This document shows positions 27,660-37,203 of a DNA stretch of 64,000 nt, piece by piece. Position numbers and translations under genes: made by a program. Numbering within the stretch: the first letter of the stretch is position 1; every line of letters begins with the position of its first letter. Location: positions 124,001 to 188,000 of the forward strand of contig CALFMO010000069.1 in assembly GCA_937879855.1 (NCBI GenBank), in the 5' to 3' direction. The DNA comes from an uncultured Acidobacteriaceae bacterium (GTDB lineage: Bacteria > Acidobacteriota > Terriglobia > Terriglobales > Acidobacteriaceae). Under the pieces are notes generated by a model, which was given only the letters and a program-made list of their open reading frames with translations, was not told the origin of the DNA and searched no databases.

Positions 27660-28604
27660 CTAATTTAAAGCGCGAGCACGTCGATCCAGTCGTCGCGAAA
27701 CAATATAAAGTGGCCTCCGGCGTACCTCATCATAAGTCCGGCTCAGATACTCTCCAATGACACCGAGCACTCCCAACTGCATTCCGCCCATAAATAATAT
27801 GATCGAGACGGTCGATGCCCAACCCCAAGGCGTGGGACGGCTCGTAAGCTTCTGGAGAACGGCCCACATGACCAATCCCGCTCCAGCCAGCGCGGAACAC
27901 GCTCCCAATCCTGAGGCCACACGCAAAGGCATAGCCGAGAAGCCGATGTATCCAGAGAGAGCCAATCCCATTAACTTCTGGAGGGTGTATTTCGGCGTTC
28001 CTGCCAAGCGGGCTTGGCGATCGTACTCTACTCCCACCTGGGCAAAGCCGACCCAACTGCGGAGGCCTCGGAGAAAACGATTGCGCTCCGGCAACGCCGT
28101 CAGCACATCAATGACGCGTCGATCCATGAGGCAAAAGTCACCCGCATCCAATGGCACATCGATGTCCGCTACGATTTGCAGGCTGCGGTAGAAGACTCTA
28201 TAAGACGTGCGCTTAAAAAGATTTTCTTTCCGCCTCCGGCGCACTGCATATACGATCTCATAGCCCGCCCTCCACTGCGCTACAAAATCCGCGATCAACT
28301 CAGGTGGATCCTGCAGGTCAGCATCCATGAATACGAGTGCGTCACCTCGACACTCATCCATTCCCGCCTGCAGCGCGGCCTGATGGCCGAAGTTTCGCGA
28401 GAACCGAATGACGCGAATGTGCGGATCGGACTCATGCAAAGAGGCTAGAATCTGAGGGGTGGCGTCCTGGCTACCGTCATCCACAAAGATGACTTCATAG
28501 TCTTCAAATTCCAACGAACCAACAGCCGCTCTCAGGCGGGCCGCTAGTTGCGGCAAGTTTTCCTGTTCATTGAAAACCGGGATAGCAATGGATAAGCAGG
28601 GCAT
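27660..28604 (-). CDS. GT2 glycosyltransferase, polyprenyl-phosphate-sugar type
   Basis: A 314-residue GT-A enzyme of the dolichol-phosphate-mannose/GtrB type. IPVFNEQENLPQL at the N-terminus, EVIFVDDGSQDAT, and VFMDADLQDPPE (DXD) form the catalytic domain. Two C-terminal membrane helices (about 230-285) anchor it. Such enzymes load a sugar on polyprenyl phosphate for a GT-C transferase; the polytopic protein encoded 5 bp upstream is a plausible user. AAGGAGGA lies 8 nt before the ATG, a very strong ribosome site. Confidence 0.9.
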   Translation of the reverse strand: MPCLSIAIPVFNEQENLPQLAARLRAAVGSLEFEDYEVIFVDDGSQDATPQILASLHESDPHIRVIRFSRNFGHQAALQAGMDECRGDALVFMDADLQDPPELIADFVAQWRAGYEIVYAVRRRRKENLFKRTSYRVFYRSLQIVADIDVPLDAGDFCLMDRRVIDVLTALPERNRFLRGLRSWVGFAQVGVEYDRQARLAGTPKYTLQKLMGLALSGYIGFSAMPLRVASGLGACSALAGAGLVMWAVLQKLTSRPTPWGWASTVSIILFMGGMQLGVLGVIGEYLSRTYDEVRRRPLYIVSRRLDRRARALN

Positions 28605-28609
28605 CTTGA

Positions 28610-30064
28610 CTATCCTCCTTTCGCCGCCCGGAACATAGCCGGTCTATGTGCTTGTTCCCTCGCTTCCCTCAGCAGCAAAACGGTAAGCGACAGAACCACG
28701 CTGTACAGAATTACGGGATTCAGAATGATCTGAACAGATGCGTGTTGAAACGTGTAGTTTTTAGGGGAGAGCATCAAGACTGAGACGATTGCGACCACAG
28801 CCAATAATCGCGAGCGGTCCCGCGAGTTGTCCCGCTCGAAGTACGCGAGCACGAGCGGCGCTATGAAGACCAATAGGTGGTAGTCCGCGAATACAGGCGA
28901 CAGAATGCAGTAAAAGGAGACGAGGAAGAACGGGACCAGCGGGAGCGGCCACCGGGTTGAATCATGAACCAATCGGCCGTTGTTCTTTTTACCTCGGGAC
29001 TCCTCCGCATTGTTATATTGAACGCCGTTTTTGTCTCGAATCGACGCTCGCCAAAGAGCCGCGCACGCAAGGAAGAGTAGACACATGGCCAGGATGTAAA
29101 AGATCCTCAGTTCGTTCGGAAACGATATTTTGAGATGGAGTCCTCGGTTCACAGCTCGAACCAATCCGAACAGCGAAGAGCCGTTTCGGACTCCTGCACC
29201 GCTGCTGATATAAATGTTCTCGTAAATGGCTACACCTTTACGGAAGTTAGTAAGGGTGTAATCGGGGTACAGCTGATGCGCAGCCAGGTATGACGTTCCG
29301 AGGATCGCTGCCGCAATTGTGATGAATTGCAGCGACGGCTTGACAGCCCTCCGGATTCCGAATGCGAGTGGCAATGCTAGTAAAAAAATGATTGCATTCG
29401 GATGGATGTTCACCGCAATCGCCAGCGCCAACAGAGACGCCACAGTCGCCTGCTTCCGGACGAAGATGGCTATTACGAAGGCTGTGATCGGAAGAGTGCT
29501 CAAGCCAGCATTCACGTAATTCGCTCGTCCGAAGGTTATCAACGCCGGATATGATGCCAGGCAAAAGAACCAGAACGCTGAATTCAGCCCTAGCGACCTT
29601 TTGGCACGCGGTATTCCGATCCAAATAACACTCCAAACTTCAAGTAGGTAGATGCAGAAAAACAGGAGAAGTGTCAGCAAAGGGCTACCTGTCTGGACGA
29701 TGAAAATACCGGTCAAGAGAAAAATCAGTGTTGAAAGCGGCGGATGATGAAAATGTGTGAGTTCACCCGTGGCGAGATTCTCTATACCGCCATAGACCGG
29801 ATGTTCATAGTAGTCCTGATAAATAGGCTTCCAAGTCTGAAAACTCCTCGTCTTGTCCACGCCACGAGTTACACTGCGAAAGGAGAGCGATAACTTAAGT
29901 ACGTCCGCAAATCTATCATCCGGGCCCACGAGAAAAGTCATCGGGCCCCACCCAAATTCGTATCCCATCGTGCAATAAAGCATGTTCAGGAAGGTAAAAC
30001 ATATCAACCCGAGCACCGCGACCTGTAGATACCGATCACGTGGGATTTCCGGGATCAGCCGCAT
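28610..30064 (-). CDS. Polytopic membrane protein, GT-C-like glycosyltransferase
   Basis: About 484 residues from ATG 30064 (AGGA 5-6 nt upstream); ATG 30076 is also possible. Roughly ten hydrophobic helices follow a long first periplasmic-type loop (about 45-115) containing acidic residues and HFHHPP. This plan resembles GT-C transferases (GT39/GT87-like) that use polyprenyl-phosphate sugars. The GT2 gene 5 bp downstream fits that role. No specific family motif is certain. Confidence 0.65.
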   Translation of the reverse strand: MRLIPEIPRDRYLQVAVLGLICFTFLNMLYCTMGYEFGWGPMTFLVGPDDRFADVLKLSLSFRSVTRGVDKTRSFQTWKPIYQDYYEHPVYGGIENLATGELTHFHHPPLSTLIFLLTGIFIVQTGSPLLTLLLFFCIYLLEVWSVIWIGIPRAKRSLGLNSAFWFFCLASYPALITFGRANYVNAGLSTLPITAFVIAIFVRKQATVASLLALAIAVNIHPNAIIFLLALPLAFGIRRAVKPSLQFITIAAAILGTSYLAAHQLYPDYTLTNFRKGVAIYENIYISSGAGVRNGSSLFGLVRAVNRGLHLKISFPNELRIFYILAMCLLFLACAALWRASIRDKNGVQYNNAEESRGKKNNGRLVHDSTRWPLPLVPFFLVSFYCILSPVFADYHLLVFIAPLVLAYFERDNSRDRSRLLAVVAIVSVLMLSPKNYTFQHASVQIILNPVILYSVVLSLTVLLLREAREQAHRPAMFRAAKGG

Positions 30065-30246
30065 GATGTTCCTCATCTGCCCATTATCCCGACCTTTTGC
30101 TGAATCGCGCGAAACACTTTTTGGGCAAGGACTGCACGCCCGTGGTCCACATTGGTATAAACGTCATCGGTTATCATTTCGATTTTCCTGGCAGTGTAAA
30201 CTACACAGGATCTTTGGTCAGTTGTGCTGTCCTTTGCGAGCATTGA

Positions 30247-31668
30247 ATGCCTGACGGTCCCGTTGAAATGGTTGCCCTTCGATCGAATGCATCTGGCACT
30301 GCCTCTGTTCGTCACTGGATTCGAAGGGTCCTTGGTCTTGATCAGGCGGTAGGATTCACTGTTCTTGCGAGATTCTGGGCCAGTGCGGCCGGGCTTGTCA
30401 CTGTTTCCTTGATCGCGCGCTTTCTGTCTCCCGCCGAGCAAGGATACTACTACACCTTTGGCAGCCTGGTTGCTCTGCAAATCGTTTTCGAGCTGGGCTT
30501 CTCCTTTGTCATTTTGCAACTGGCGAGCCACGAGCGAGCCGAACTCAGCATCTCTGGTGATTATGAAATCAGCGGGGCCCCGGTTGCCCACGCGAGACTT
30601 GCGTCCGTTATTCAGAAATCTGTTCGCTGGTATTCAGTGGCGGCAATTCTTATGGCCGCAATATTGCTTCCCGTGGGATCTTACTTTTTTTCCAGGCACC
30701 AGCATGTGGGAGAAACCGTTGCTTGGCAACTTCCCTGGTACACAGCTGCGCTAATGGCTGCACTCAACTTCCAGATTGACCCGTTCCTGTCGTTCCTGGA
30801 AGGCTGCGGGTATGTTCCCGAAGTCGCGCGCCTTCGCTTCATGCAGTCGGCAGTAGGAAGCGTGCTGGCCTGGATTGTATTGATGTCGCATCACGGGCTC
30901 TTTGCGCCATCCATGATGCTCTTCGGCGTGGCATCCACCTCAGTAGTGTGGCTGAGCGGGAAACGCAGGTTGTTGCTCGGACTGTTGCGGCATGACCCGG
31001 GAACCCATCGAATACGCTGGAATCACGAAGTCTGGCCATTCCAATGGAGAATTGCCGTGAGCTGGCTCTCCGGATACTTCCTATTCTGGATTTTTAATCC
31101 GGTCCTATTTGCGTATCGGGGTCCGGTAGAGGCGGGCAAGATGGGAATGTCGCTCAGCTTGGCGAACGCGATTCAGGCCGTCGCCATTGCCTGGGTCAGC
31201 ACGAAATCTGCTCCTTTCGGAACCCTCATTGCCCGCAAAGAATATGCGGGGCTCGATCAAGCTTTCTTTCAAGCGTTGAGGCAATCGTTTGCCGTCTCCC
31301 TCGCCGGAGCTCTGACGGCATGGCTCGGATGCATTACCTTGAATTCGCTGCAGTTTCGGTTCGCCCAGAGGCTGCTTGATCCCTTCTCTCTGGGCATCTT
31401 GCTGCTTTACATGATCGTAAACGTCGTCATCTTTGCCGAAGCCAGTTACCTCCGCGCGCACAAGCAAGAAGTACTCTTCGTCAATTCGGTTGTCGGCGCC
31501 GTGGCAGTCACAGCATGCACTTTCATCTTTGGACGGTATTACGGTGCCACTGGGATAGTGGTGAGTTGCTGCCTGCTGAATTTTGGCGGGCTTGTGTGGG
31601 CGACCTACAAATTTCGCAAATACCGAAGACTCTGGCATGGTCCCCGGGAACAATACCCTCCATCGTGA
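30247..31668 (+). CDS. Wzx-like polysaccharide flippase
   Basis: A 473-residue polytopic membrane protein with about twelve to fourteen hydrophobic helices. The N-terminal helix pair with LIARFLSPAEQGYYYTFGSL and VFELGFSFVILQL is typical of the polysaccharide-transporter (MOP) family that flips lipid-linked repeat units across the inner membrane. No ribosome site is obvious before ATG 30247, and a later ATG at 30268 could be used. It is followed by the Wza-like export gene (108 bp), in keeping with a Wzx/Wzy pathway. Confidence 0.83.
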   Translation: MPDGPVEMVALRSNASGTASVRHWIRRVLGLDQAVGFTVLARFWASAAGLVTVSLIARFLSPAEQGYYYTFGSLVALQIVFELGFSFVILQLASHERAELSISGDYEISGAPVAHARLASVIQKSVRWYSVAAILMAAILLPVGSYFFSRHQHVGETVAWQLPWYTAALMAALNFQIDPFLSFLEGCGYVPEVARLRFMQSAVGSVLAWIVLMSHHGLFAPSMMLFGVASTSVVWLSGKRRLLLGLLRHDPGTHRIRWNHEVWPFQWRIAVSWLSGYFLFWIFNPVLFAYRGPVEAGKMGMSLSLANAIQAVAIAWVSTKSAPFGTLIARKEYAGLDQAFFQALRQSFAVSLAGALTAWLGCITLNSLQFRFAQRLLDPFSLGILLLYMIVNVVIFAEASYLRAHKQEVLFVNSVVGAVAVTACTFIFGRYYGATGIVVSCCLLNFGGLVWATYKFRKYRRLWHGPREQYPPS

Positions 31669-31776
31669 GGGGCACGACGGCGCTCGCAGCCACGCCACAC
31701 GAACCCTTTTCTGTTGGTAGAATGACAAGCTTGGACGGGACGTTGTTTGTAAGGCGCTGCACGGTGTCCTAAATTC

Positions 31777-34350
31777 ATGATGAGAGAATTGCGTCTGGTT
31801 GGGGTGTTTTTCGTTGTTGCCGCCGCGGGGTGTTTTTCGCAAATCCCTAACGACTCGTCGCCACAGAACTCGAGCTCGCCCAGCATCACGGATTGTACGG
31901 ATCCGTCCCAAGCTGCCACTCCCGAATGCATGGGACAGACCCAAACATCCGGCGAGACTCAGGGGCGGGGCAATACGCCATCCACCGTGACGATACCGCA
32001 GTTGCGAAATCCTGTTGACACAAACCAGCCCCCAACGCCGGCCCCGACAAACTCCTCGCAAGTGCCACGGCAAAAGCAGACGGCGTGGCCGGAGACGGAA
32101 TTTGAACAGATGGTTGCGGATTCTGTAGGCCGGCCTCTGCCCTTATTCGGCCAGTCCCTGTTTGACCAACCTCCAAGCACCTTTGCTCCGACGGACCAGG
32201 TGGAAGTCCCCAGCGATTATGTGATTGGTCCGGGCGACGGGCTTCAGATCCGGGTCTGGGGACAGCTTGCGGGCGATCTAAGAGTAACCGTGGACCGCGC
32301 TGGCCAGATCTATATTCCCCAGGTAGGAGAAATATCCGTCGCCGGTGTCCACTATGGAGAACTCGAAGACCACCTTAAAAGCGAGATTTCGAAGGTGTTC
32401 AAGAATTTCAATCTGACGGCCAACGTGGGTCGGATTCGTTCTATACAAGTGCTGGTCGTGGGCAATGCCCGCTACCCAGGGACGTATACGATCAGTTCGC
32501 TGAGCACTCTGGTCAACGCCATCTTTGCATCCGGCGGACCCAGCCCCCAGGGGTCACTGCGGCACATCCAGGTTCGGCGCGACGGTGCGACCATCACAGA
32601 CTTCGATTTTTACGATCTGTTGGTCAAGGGCGACAAGTCAAAAGATGTGCGTCTGCAGCCCGGCGACGTTCTCTACTTTCCTCACATTGGTCCTTTGATT
32701 GCCATTTCTGGCTCTGTAAATACTCCGGCGATTTACGAAATGAAAGACAACTCCACCCTGCGCGACTTGATTGAAGTTGCCGGCGACTTGAGCCCCGTAG
32801 CCGATACCAGCAAGATTACGATCGATCGCTTTGTCGAACACCAGGCGCGCCAGACTCTAGAGTTTCCATATGACGAACAATCCCGCGCTTTGCCGCTTAG
32901 GGATGGCGACATCGTTCGCGTGTTTTCCATCATTCCGCGCTTCGAAGACACGGTGACTCTCCGTGGTAACGTGGCGAATCCGGGCCGCTATCCTTGGAAA
33001 GCGGGGATGCGCGTTCGTGATCTGATTCCTAACGCACAAGCGCTGCTCACTCGCGGCTACTGGCGGAATCGAGCGGCCATCGTCAATGGACGCGCAACTG
33101 AGTATCCCGTGAATGCGAATCGTAGTCGCTCAGTTTTCAATCAACAACAGGGCGAGGGCACTTCCGGGGGCGCGAACGCCGGCACTACGACTCCCAATCC
33201 CTCGGGGGCATCGTCTGAGAGGCCGGGAACCGCAAATGCCGCAGATGCAGTGAATGTGCAGAATCAGCAAAGGTCGTCGGCGAATGCATCGTCGGAACCG
33301 AATGATCGTTCTCTGGCTGCCAGACAGGGTTCCCTCGCGTCAGGAGGCAATTCCAATCCAAACACAGTTCGGGATGTTGCCGAGGAGGTCCGGCGGTATG
33401 CCCCCGAAATTAACTGGGACTACGCCATTATTCAGCGGGTTAATCCCCAGGATTTGACTTCAAAGCTTATTTGGATGAATCCCAGGAAGGCGATCCTCGA
33501 GGGGGACGCGGAGAGTAACCTTGAGTTGCAGCCTGGGGATATTATCACAATTTTTTCGCAGAGAGACATTAGCGTGCCGCAGGCGGACCGCTCGCAATAC
33601 GTCATTATTGAGGGCGAGGTGATGCGTCCCGGTGTCTATAAACTTGAGACCAACGAAACGCTGCGCTCCGTTTTGCAACGTGCGGGTGGCTTGACTCCCG
33701 ACGCCTACGTCTACGGATCGCTATTGACACGCGAATCAGCGAGAATTGACCAGCAAAAAAGCCTTGATGAACTGGCCAACACTATGGAGGTGCAGATTCG
33801 ACAACAGGCGGTGTCGGCAGCAGCGTCCGCTAACCCAGGCGATTTGCCTCAAGTCTTGGCGGCACAAGAGGCGATCATCAGCCAACTCCGCAACACTCGC
33901 GCCAGCGGGCGCGTCGCACTCGACGTAAGACCGAAAGATAGAGATGTTAGCGATTTCCCAAACATGGTCATGGAAGACAGCGATCGGCTGTCCATCCCTC
34001 ATACTCCGTCCACGGTCTCTGTCGTGGGAGATGTCTACAATCCTGGCTCCTTTATTTTCACTACTCCCAACACGGCCGGATCGTATCTTGAGATAGCAGG
34101 CAAGGGGAAACCGCAGTCCGACATGCACCACGCTTTCGTGTTGCGAGCAAATGGAGTGGTAGTCGCCGCCAGCAATGTGAATGGACTTTTCGTCGGCACA
34201 AAGTTTAACCGCATCCGCTTGTACCCGGGTGATCAAATCGTTGTGCCTTACAAGCTTCCGACCGCCGCCTGGGTCCGCGGACTGCAACAGTGGTCGCAGA
34301 TCGCCTCACAGTTGGCTATAACCGCCGCGGCCCTCGCGGTAGTCCACTAG
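31777..34350 (+). CDS. Wza-like polysaccharide export protein with multiple SLBB domains
   Basis: An 857-residue outer-membrane lipoprotein (signal with FVVAAAGC lipobox at about 10-19). The Poly_export domain begins near residue 148 (YVIGPGDGLQIRVWG, then GQIYIPQVGEISVAG). At least five SLBB-type units follow, each opening with a V-x-G-x-V-x-x-P-G-x-Y-like strand (GNARYPGTY, GSVNTPAIY, GNVANPGRY, GEVMRPGVY, GDVYNPGSF). The third is interrupted by a Ser/Asn/Gly-rich linker (about 448-530). It ends in a hydrophobic helix. It is more than twice as long as E. coli Wza. It would form the export channel of the polymer. Confidence 0.92.
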   Translation: MMRELRLVGVFFVVAAAGCFSQIPNDSSPQNSSSPSITDCTDPSQAATPECMGQTQTSGETQGRGNTPSTVTIPQLRNPVDTNQPPTPAPTNSSQVPRQKQTAWPETEFEQMVADSVGRPLPLFGQSLFDQPPSTFAPTDQVEVPSDYVIGPGDGLQIRVWGQLAGDLRVTVDRAGQIYIPQVGEISVAGVHYGELEDHLKSEISKVFKNFNLTANVGRIRSIQVLVVGNARYPGTYTISSLSTLVNAIFASGGPSPQGSLRHIQVRRDGATITDFDFYDLLVKGDKSKDVRLQPGDVLYFPHIGPLIAISGSVNTPAIYEMKDNSTLRDLIEVAGDLSPVADTSKITIDRFVEHQARQTLEFPYDEQSRALPLRDGDIVRVFSIIPRFEDTVTLRGNVANPGRYPWKAGMRVRDLIPNAQALLTRGYWRNRAAIVNGRATEYPVNANRSRSVFNQQQGEGTSGGANAGTTTPNPSGASSERPGTANAADAVNVQNQQRSSANASSEPNDRSLAARQGSLASGGNSNPNTVRDVAEEVRRYAPEINWDYAIIQRVNPQDLTSKLIWMNPRKAILEGDAESNLELQPGDIITIFSQRDISVPQADRSQYVIIEGEVMRPGVYKLETNETLRSVLQRAGGLTPDAYVYGSLLTRESARIDQQKSLDELANTMEVQIRQQAVSAAASANPGDLPQVLAAQEAIISQLRNTRASGRVALDVRPKDRDVSDFPNMVMEDSDRLSIPHTPSTVSVVGDVYNPGSFIFTTPNTAGSYLEIAGKGKPQSDMHHAFVLRANGVVVAASNVNGLFVGTKFNRIRLYPGDQIVVPYKLPTAAWVRGLQQWSQIASQLAITAAALAVVH

Positions 34351-34423
34351 GACTTGAAGACGGCGGATGAAAGCTACCCCGACTGGCCCGTTGCTCTGCG
34401 CCCCTAGCGGCCGCTAAGTTTGC

Positions 34424-35449
34424 ATGATTTATGCCGATCAGCGATGGATTGGGCACCACGGCATCGGTCGTTTTGCTCGGCAGGTGCTGGCCGGACTGGA
34501 CTATCATCCAATCTCGCTGGCGACAAATCCTGCAGCGCCGCTAGACAGTTTGTTCTTGGCGAGAAGACTCAGGTCATTGGGGCGAAACGATGTATTTTTC
34601 TCGCCAGGCTACAACACGCCGCTTTTTTGTCGTTCTCCATTCGTCTTCACGATCCATGATCTGAGTCACATTTATTGCTCCGAGATTAGCAGCCCACTCT
34701 TGCGCGTGTACTACGCAACGGTTATGAAGCGAGCTTGTCGTCGCGCCGCCCGAATCCTCACTGTCTCCGATTTTACCCGGAAACAAATCATCGACTGGTC
34801 TGGGGCTTCGCCGGAAAAAGTGGTTCGCGTTGGGTGCGCCGTTGACACTGCGTATCAGCCGAACGGCGATTCCTACGGACTGCCCTTTGCCTATTTTCTA
34901 AGCGTAAGCAATCGCAAGCCGCACAAAAACGAATTCCGCATCGTCGACGCCTTTGCAAAGGCCGGATTGGACGCTCAGATTCACCTCGTCTTCACCGGCG
35001 AACCTGTCGCTGACCTTCTTCGCGTTATCGAAGCACACCAACTGCACGCACGCGTCGATTTTTTAGGTATTGTCCCGGAAGCGAAATTGCCATCTCTTTA
35101 CCGAGGCGCCAAGGCTTTGATTTTTCCCTCTCTCTACGAAGGGTTTGGCCTGCCGATACTGGAAGCAATGGCCTGCGGCACTCCTGTTGTAACCGCAAAT
35201 ACCACGGCCATGCCGGAAGTGGCCGGGGATGCCGCCCTGCTTGTTGATCCAACATCGGTGGAACAGATTGCCAGCGCAATGAAACAACTTGTCAGCAACA
35301 CCTCATTACAGCGCCGACTTCGAGAAATCGGCCCAACTCGAGCCGCCCAGTTCTCCTGGGGAGACACGATTTCCCGAGTGCAAAGAGTGTTTGGAGAGAT
35401 TGAGCTTCAGAACGGTTCGAAAGGAGAGCGCGATGCCCCACGCCCGTGA
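34424..35449 (+). CDS. GT4-type glycosyltransferase
   Basis: A 341-residue GT-B enzyme. It begins with MIYADQRWIGHHGIGRFARQVL and has HDLSHIY, then the C-terminal donor domain: SVSNRKPHKNEFRIVDAF, LGIVPEAKLPSLYRGAKALIFPSLYEGFGLPILEAMACGTPV with the E-x7-E motif. These are typical of family 4. It overlaps the following methyltransferase gene by 17 bp, so the two are coupled. Confidence 0.9.
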   Translation: MIYADQRWIGHHGIGRFARQVLAGLDYHPISLATNPAAPLDSLFLARRLRSLGRNDVFFSPGYNTPLFCRSPFVFTIHDLSHIYCSEISSPLLRVYYATVMKRACRRAARILTVSDFTRKQIIDWSGASPEKVVRVGCAVDTAYQPNGDSYGLPFAYFLSVSNRKPHKNEFRIVDAFAKAGLDAQIHLVFTGEPVADLLRVIEAHQLHARVDFLGIVPEAKLPSLYRGAKALIFPSLYEGFGLPILEAMACGTPVVTANTTAMPEVAGDAALLVDPTSVEQIASAMKQLVSNTSLQRRLREIGPTRAAQFSWGDTISRVQRVFGEIELQNGSKGERDAPRP

Positions 35450-36356
35450 GTATCTGGAAAAGCGTTATAATTCTCCTCGAGGTCAGCACTTTTTGGAAAG
35501 CACGAACGGCAGCGAAAGACCGAAACTGTTATTTGGCAGCTCGGGTGGATCGCATCCGCTAGCCAGATTTACAGACCAGCGAGAGACTTACGGCCCTCTC
35601 GTTGTAGAGCAGCTCGTTCGCAATCTCGTCCAACCAGAAGTCGTGGTCGATTTGGGTGCTGGATCGGGACGAGATCTCGAAATTGTCAGACGACTGCATC
35701 CGCGGGCAAAACTTGTTGCTGTGGAAATTGATACGGCGTACGCGCGTGCCCTGGAGGGAAAGGCGGATGAGATTTGCGTGGCCAACATTGAGCGCGATAG
35801 CTTACCGCTCGCAGATGGCGAAGCGGATCTGATTATCGCCAACCAGGTTCTCGAGCACACCAAAGAAATTTTTTGGGTCTTTCATGAGGTGTCGCGCTCC
35901 CTTAAGCTAGGAGGTCATTTTCTGTTTGGCGTTCCTAACATCTGCTCGCTACACAATCGTTTCCTCCTACTTTTTGGCCGGCAGCCCACCCAGCACAAGG
36001 TCTGTTCAGCCCATGTCAGGCCGTTTTCGAAAGGTGACACGCTCGCGTTCCTGAATGCTTGCTTTCCAGGCGGGTATAAACTCGAAGAGTTCCGCGGCGC
36101 CCAGTTCTATCCATTTCCTGCGCGCTTGTCCCGTATACTCGCCGATGCTTTGCCAACATTCGCGTTCACAATCTTTTTCCTCATCCGGAAAGTCGCAGAG
36201 TATCATGGCGAATTTGCCGCCTACCCAGCCAGGGCTCAACTGGAGACCAACTTCTGGACCGGTCCTGTCCCGACAAGTTCTCAGTACTGGCCGTTACCCC
36301 AACCTGGGAATCACGCCTTGAATTCCTCGGTTATCTCTCCCGAGCAAAGACTCTAG
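35433..36356 (+). CDS. SAM-dependent methyltransferase
   Basis: 307 residues from ATG 35433, chosen for AAGGAG 6 nt upstream; the frame is open to 35289 inside the previous gene. Class I fold: VVDLGAGSGRDLEIV (motif I), VAVEIDTAYA (motif II), and ANQVLEHTKEIFWVFHEVSRSLKLGGHFLFGVPN (methyltransferase 11/23 type). It likely modifies a sugar or lipid carrier of the locus. Acceptor unknown. Confidence 0.87.
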   Translation: MPHAREYLEKRYNSPRGQHFLESTNGSERPKLLFGSSGGSHPLARFTDQRETYGPLVVEQLVRNLVQPEVVVDLGAGSGRDLEIVRRLHPRAKLVAVEIDTAYARALEGKADEICVANIERDSLPLADGEADLIIANQVLEHTKEIFWVFHEVSRSLKLGGHFLFGVPNICSLHNRFLLLFGRQPTQHKVCSAHVRPFSKGDTLAFLNACFPGGYKLEEFRGAQFYPFPARLSRILADALPTFAFTIFFLIRKVAEYHGEFAAYPARAQLETNFWTGPVPTSSQYWPLPQPGNHALNSSVISPEQRL

Positions 36357-36549
36357 AGCACCAATGGTAAGCGCTGAGAACAGGAGCATACACGCAAAAA
36401 CCGGACCGGCGAAATTCTCAGGCCTATTTTGATTCGACGTCGGCGAGAGATCCCACAGGAATTGTGTGTTTTGGCTGGGCTAATGCTCTGCGCCTTTCAA
36501 GCAGGATTTCCGTCTCATAGCCGTGGGCGCAGGTTCTCGCGAAGGATGA

Positions 36550-37203
36550 ATGGGTAAGATTAGGACCACAATTTCTAGTCTGTTTAGGGCGAATCCTCTA
36601 GGAATTGCTCTGCTGCTAATTGCTGGCCGAACTTGGAGAATAGTGACCAGTTCAGTCATGGCCTTCCAGTTCAAGGCTCCTGGCTTACAGCTTGGGCCGG
36701 GTTGCCGGATCATTGGCGGGGAGCACATCTCCTTTGGTAGGAACGTTCATGCAGGACGCGATCTCTGGCTTGAGGCCGTCACTTCGTATCGCGAACAGCA
36801 GTTCAATCCGGAAATCGCAATCGGCGACAACGTGTATTTTTCCGATGGGGTTCACATTTCATCGATCGCAAACATCGCAATTGGCAGCCATTGTCTTTTT
36901 GGCAGCAAGATATATGTCTCGGACCACAATCACGGAATATACAGGGGAGAATGCCAGAGCCTCCCAGAGGAACCGCCAGCAGATCGTTTGCTAGGCGGCG
37001 GAGGACCTGTGGTGATCGGTGAGAATGTGTGGGTCGGGGACAATTCGGTTATCATTGGTCCTGTCACTATCGGTCGAGGCGCGATCATCGGCGCGAATTC
37101 CGTGGTGCGTGGAATGGTTCCTTCAAATACCATCGTTGCTGGAACGCCGGCAAAACCTATCAAGATTTTTAATTCCAAGACAGGTTTGTGGGATAAAGCG
37201 TGA
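36550..37203 (+). CDS. Hexapeptide-repeat acyltransferase (WcaF/LacA-like)
   Basis: A 217-residue left-handed beta-helix acyltransferase. Repeats of [LIV]-G-x4 run from about residue 55 (LGPGCRIIGGEHISFGRNV) to 205 (VVIGENVWVGDNSVIIGPVTIGRGAIIGANSVV). The catalytic His is in SDHNHGIY. It ends AGTPAKPIK, a family hallmark. It would acetylate a sugar of the repeat unit. The stop overlaps the next gene as GTGA. Confidence 0.9.
   Translation: MGKIRTTISSLFRANPLGIALLLIAGRTWRIVTSSVMAFQFKAPGLQLGPGCRIIGGEHISFGRNVHAGRDLWLEAVTSYREQQFNPEIAIGDNVYFSDGVHISSIANIAIGSHCLFGSKIYVSDHNHGIYRGECQSLPEEPPADRLLGGGGPVVIGENVWVGDNSVIIGPVTIGRGAIIGANSVVRGMVPSNTIVAGTPAKPIKIFNSKTGLWDKA

Noticed and set aside
31105..32073. 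Minus-strand open frame of about 322 codons
   Set aside because: Antisense to the flippase and exporter genes; no recognisable domain.
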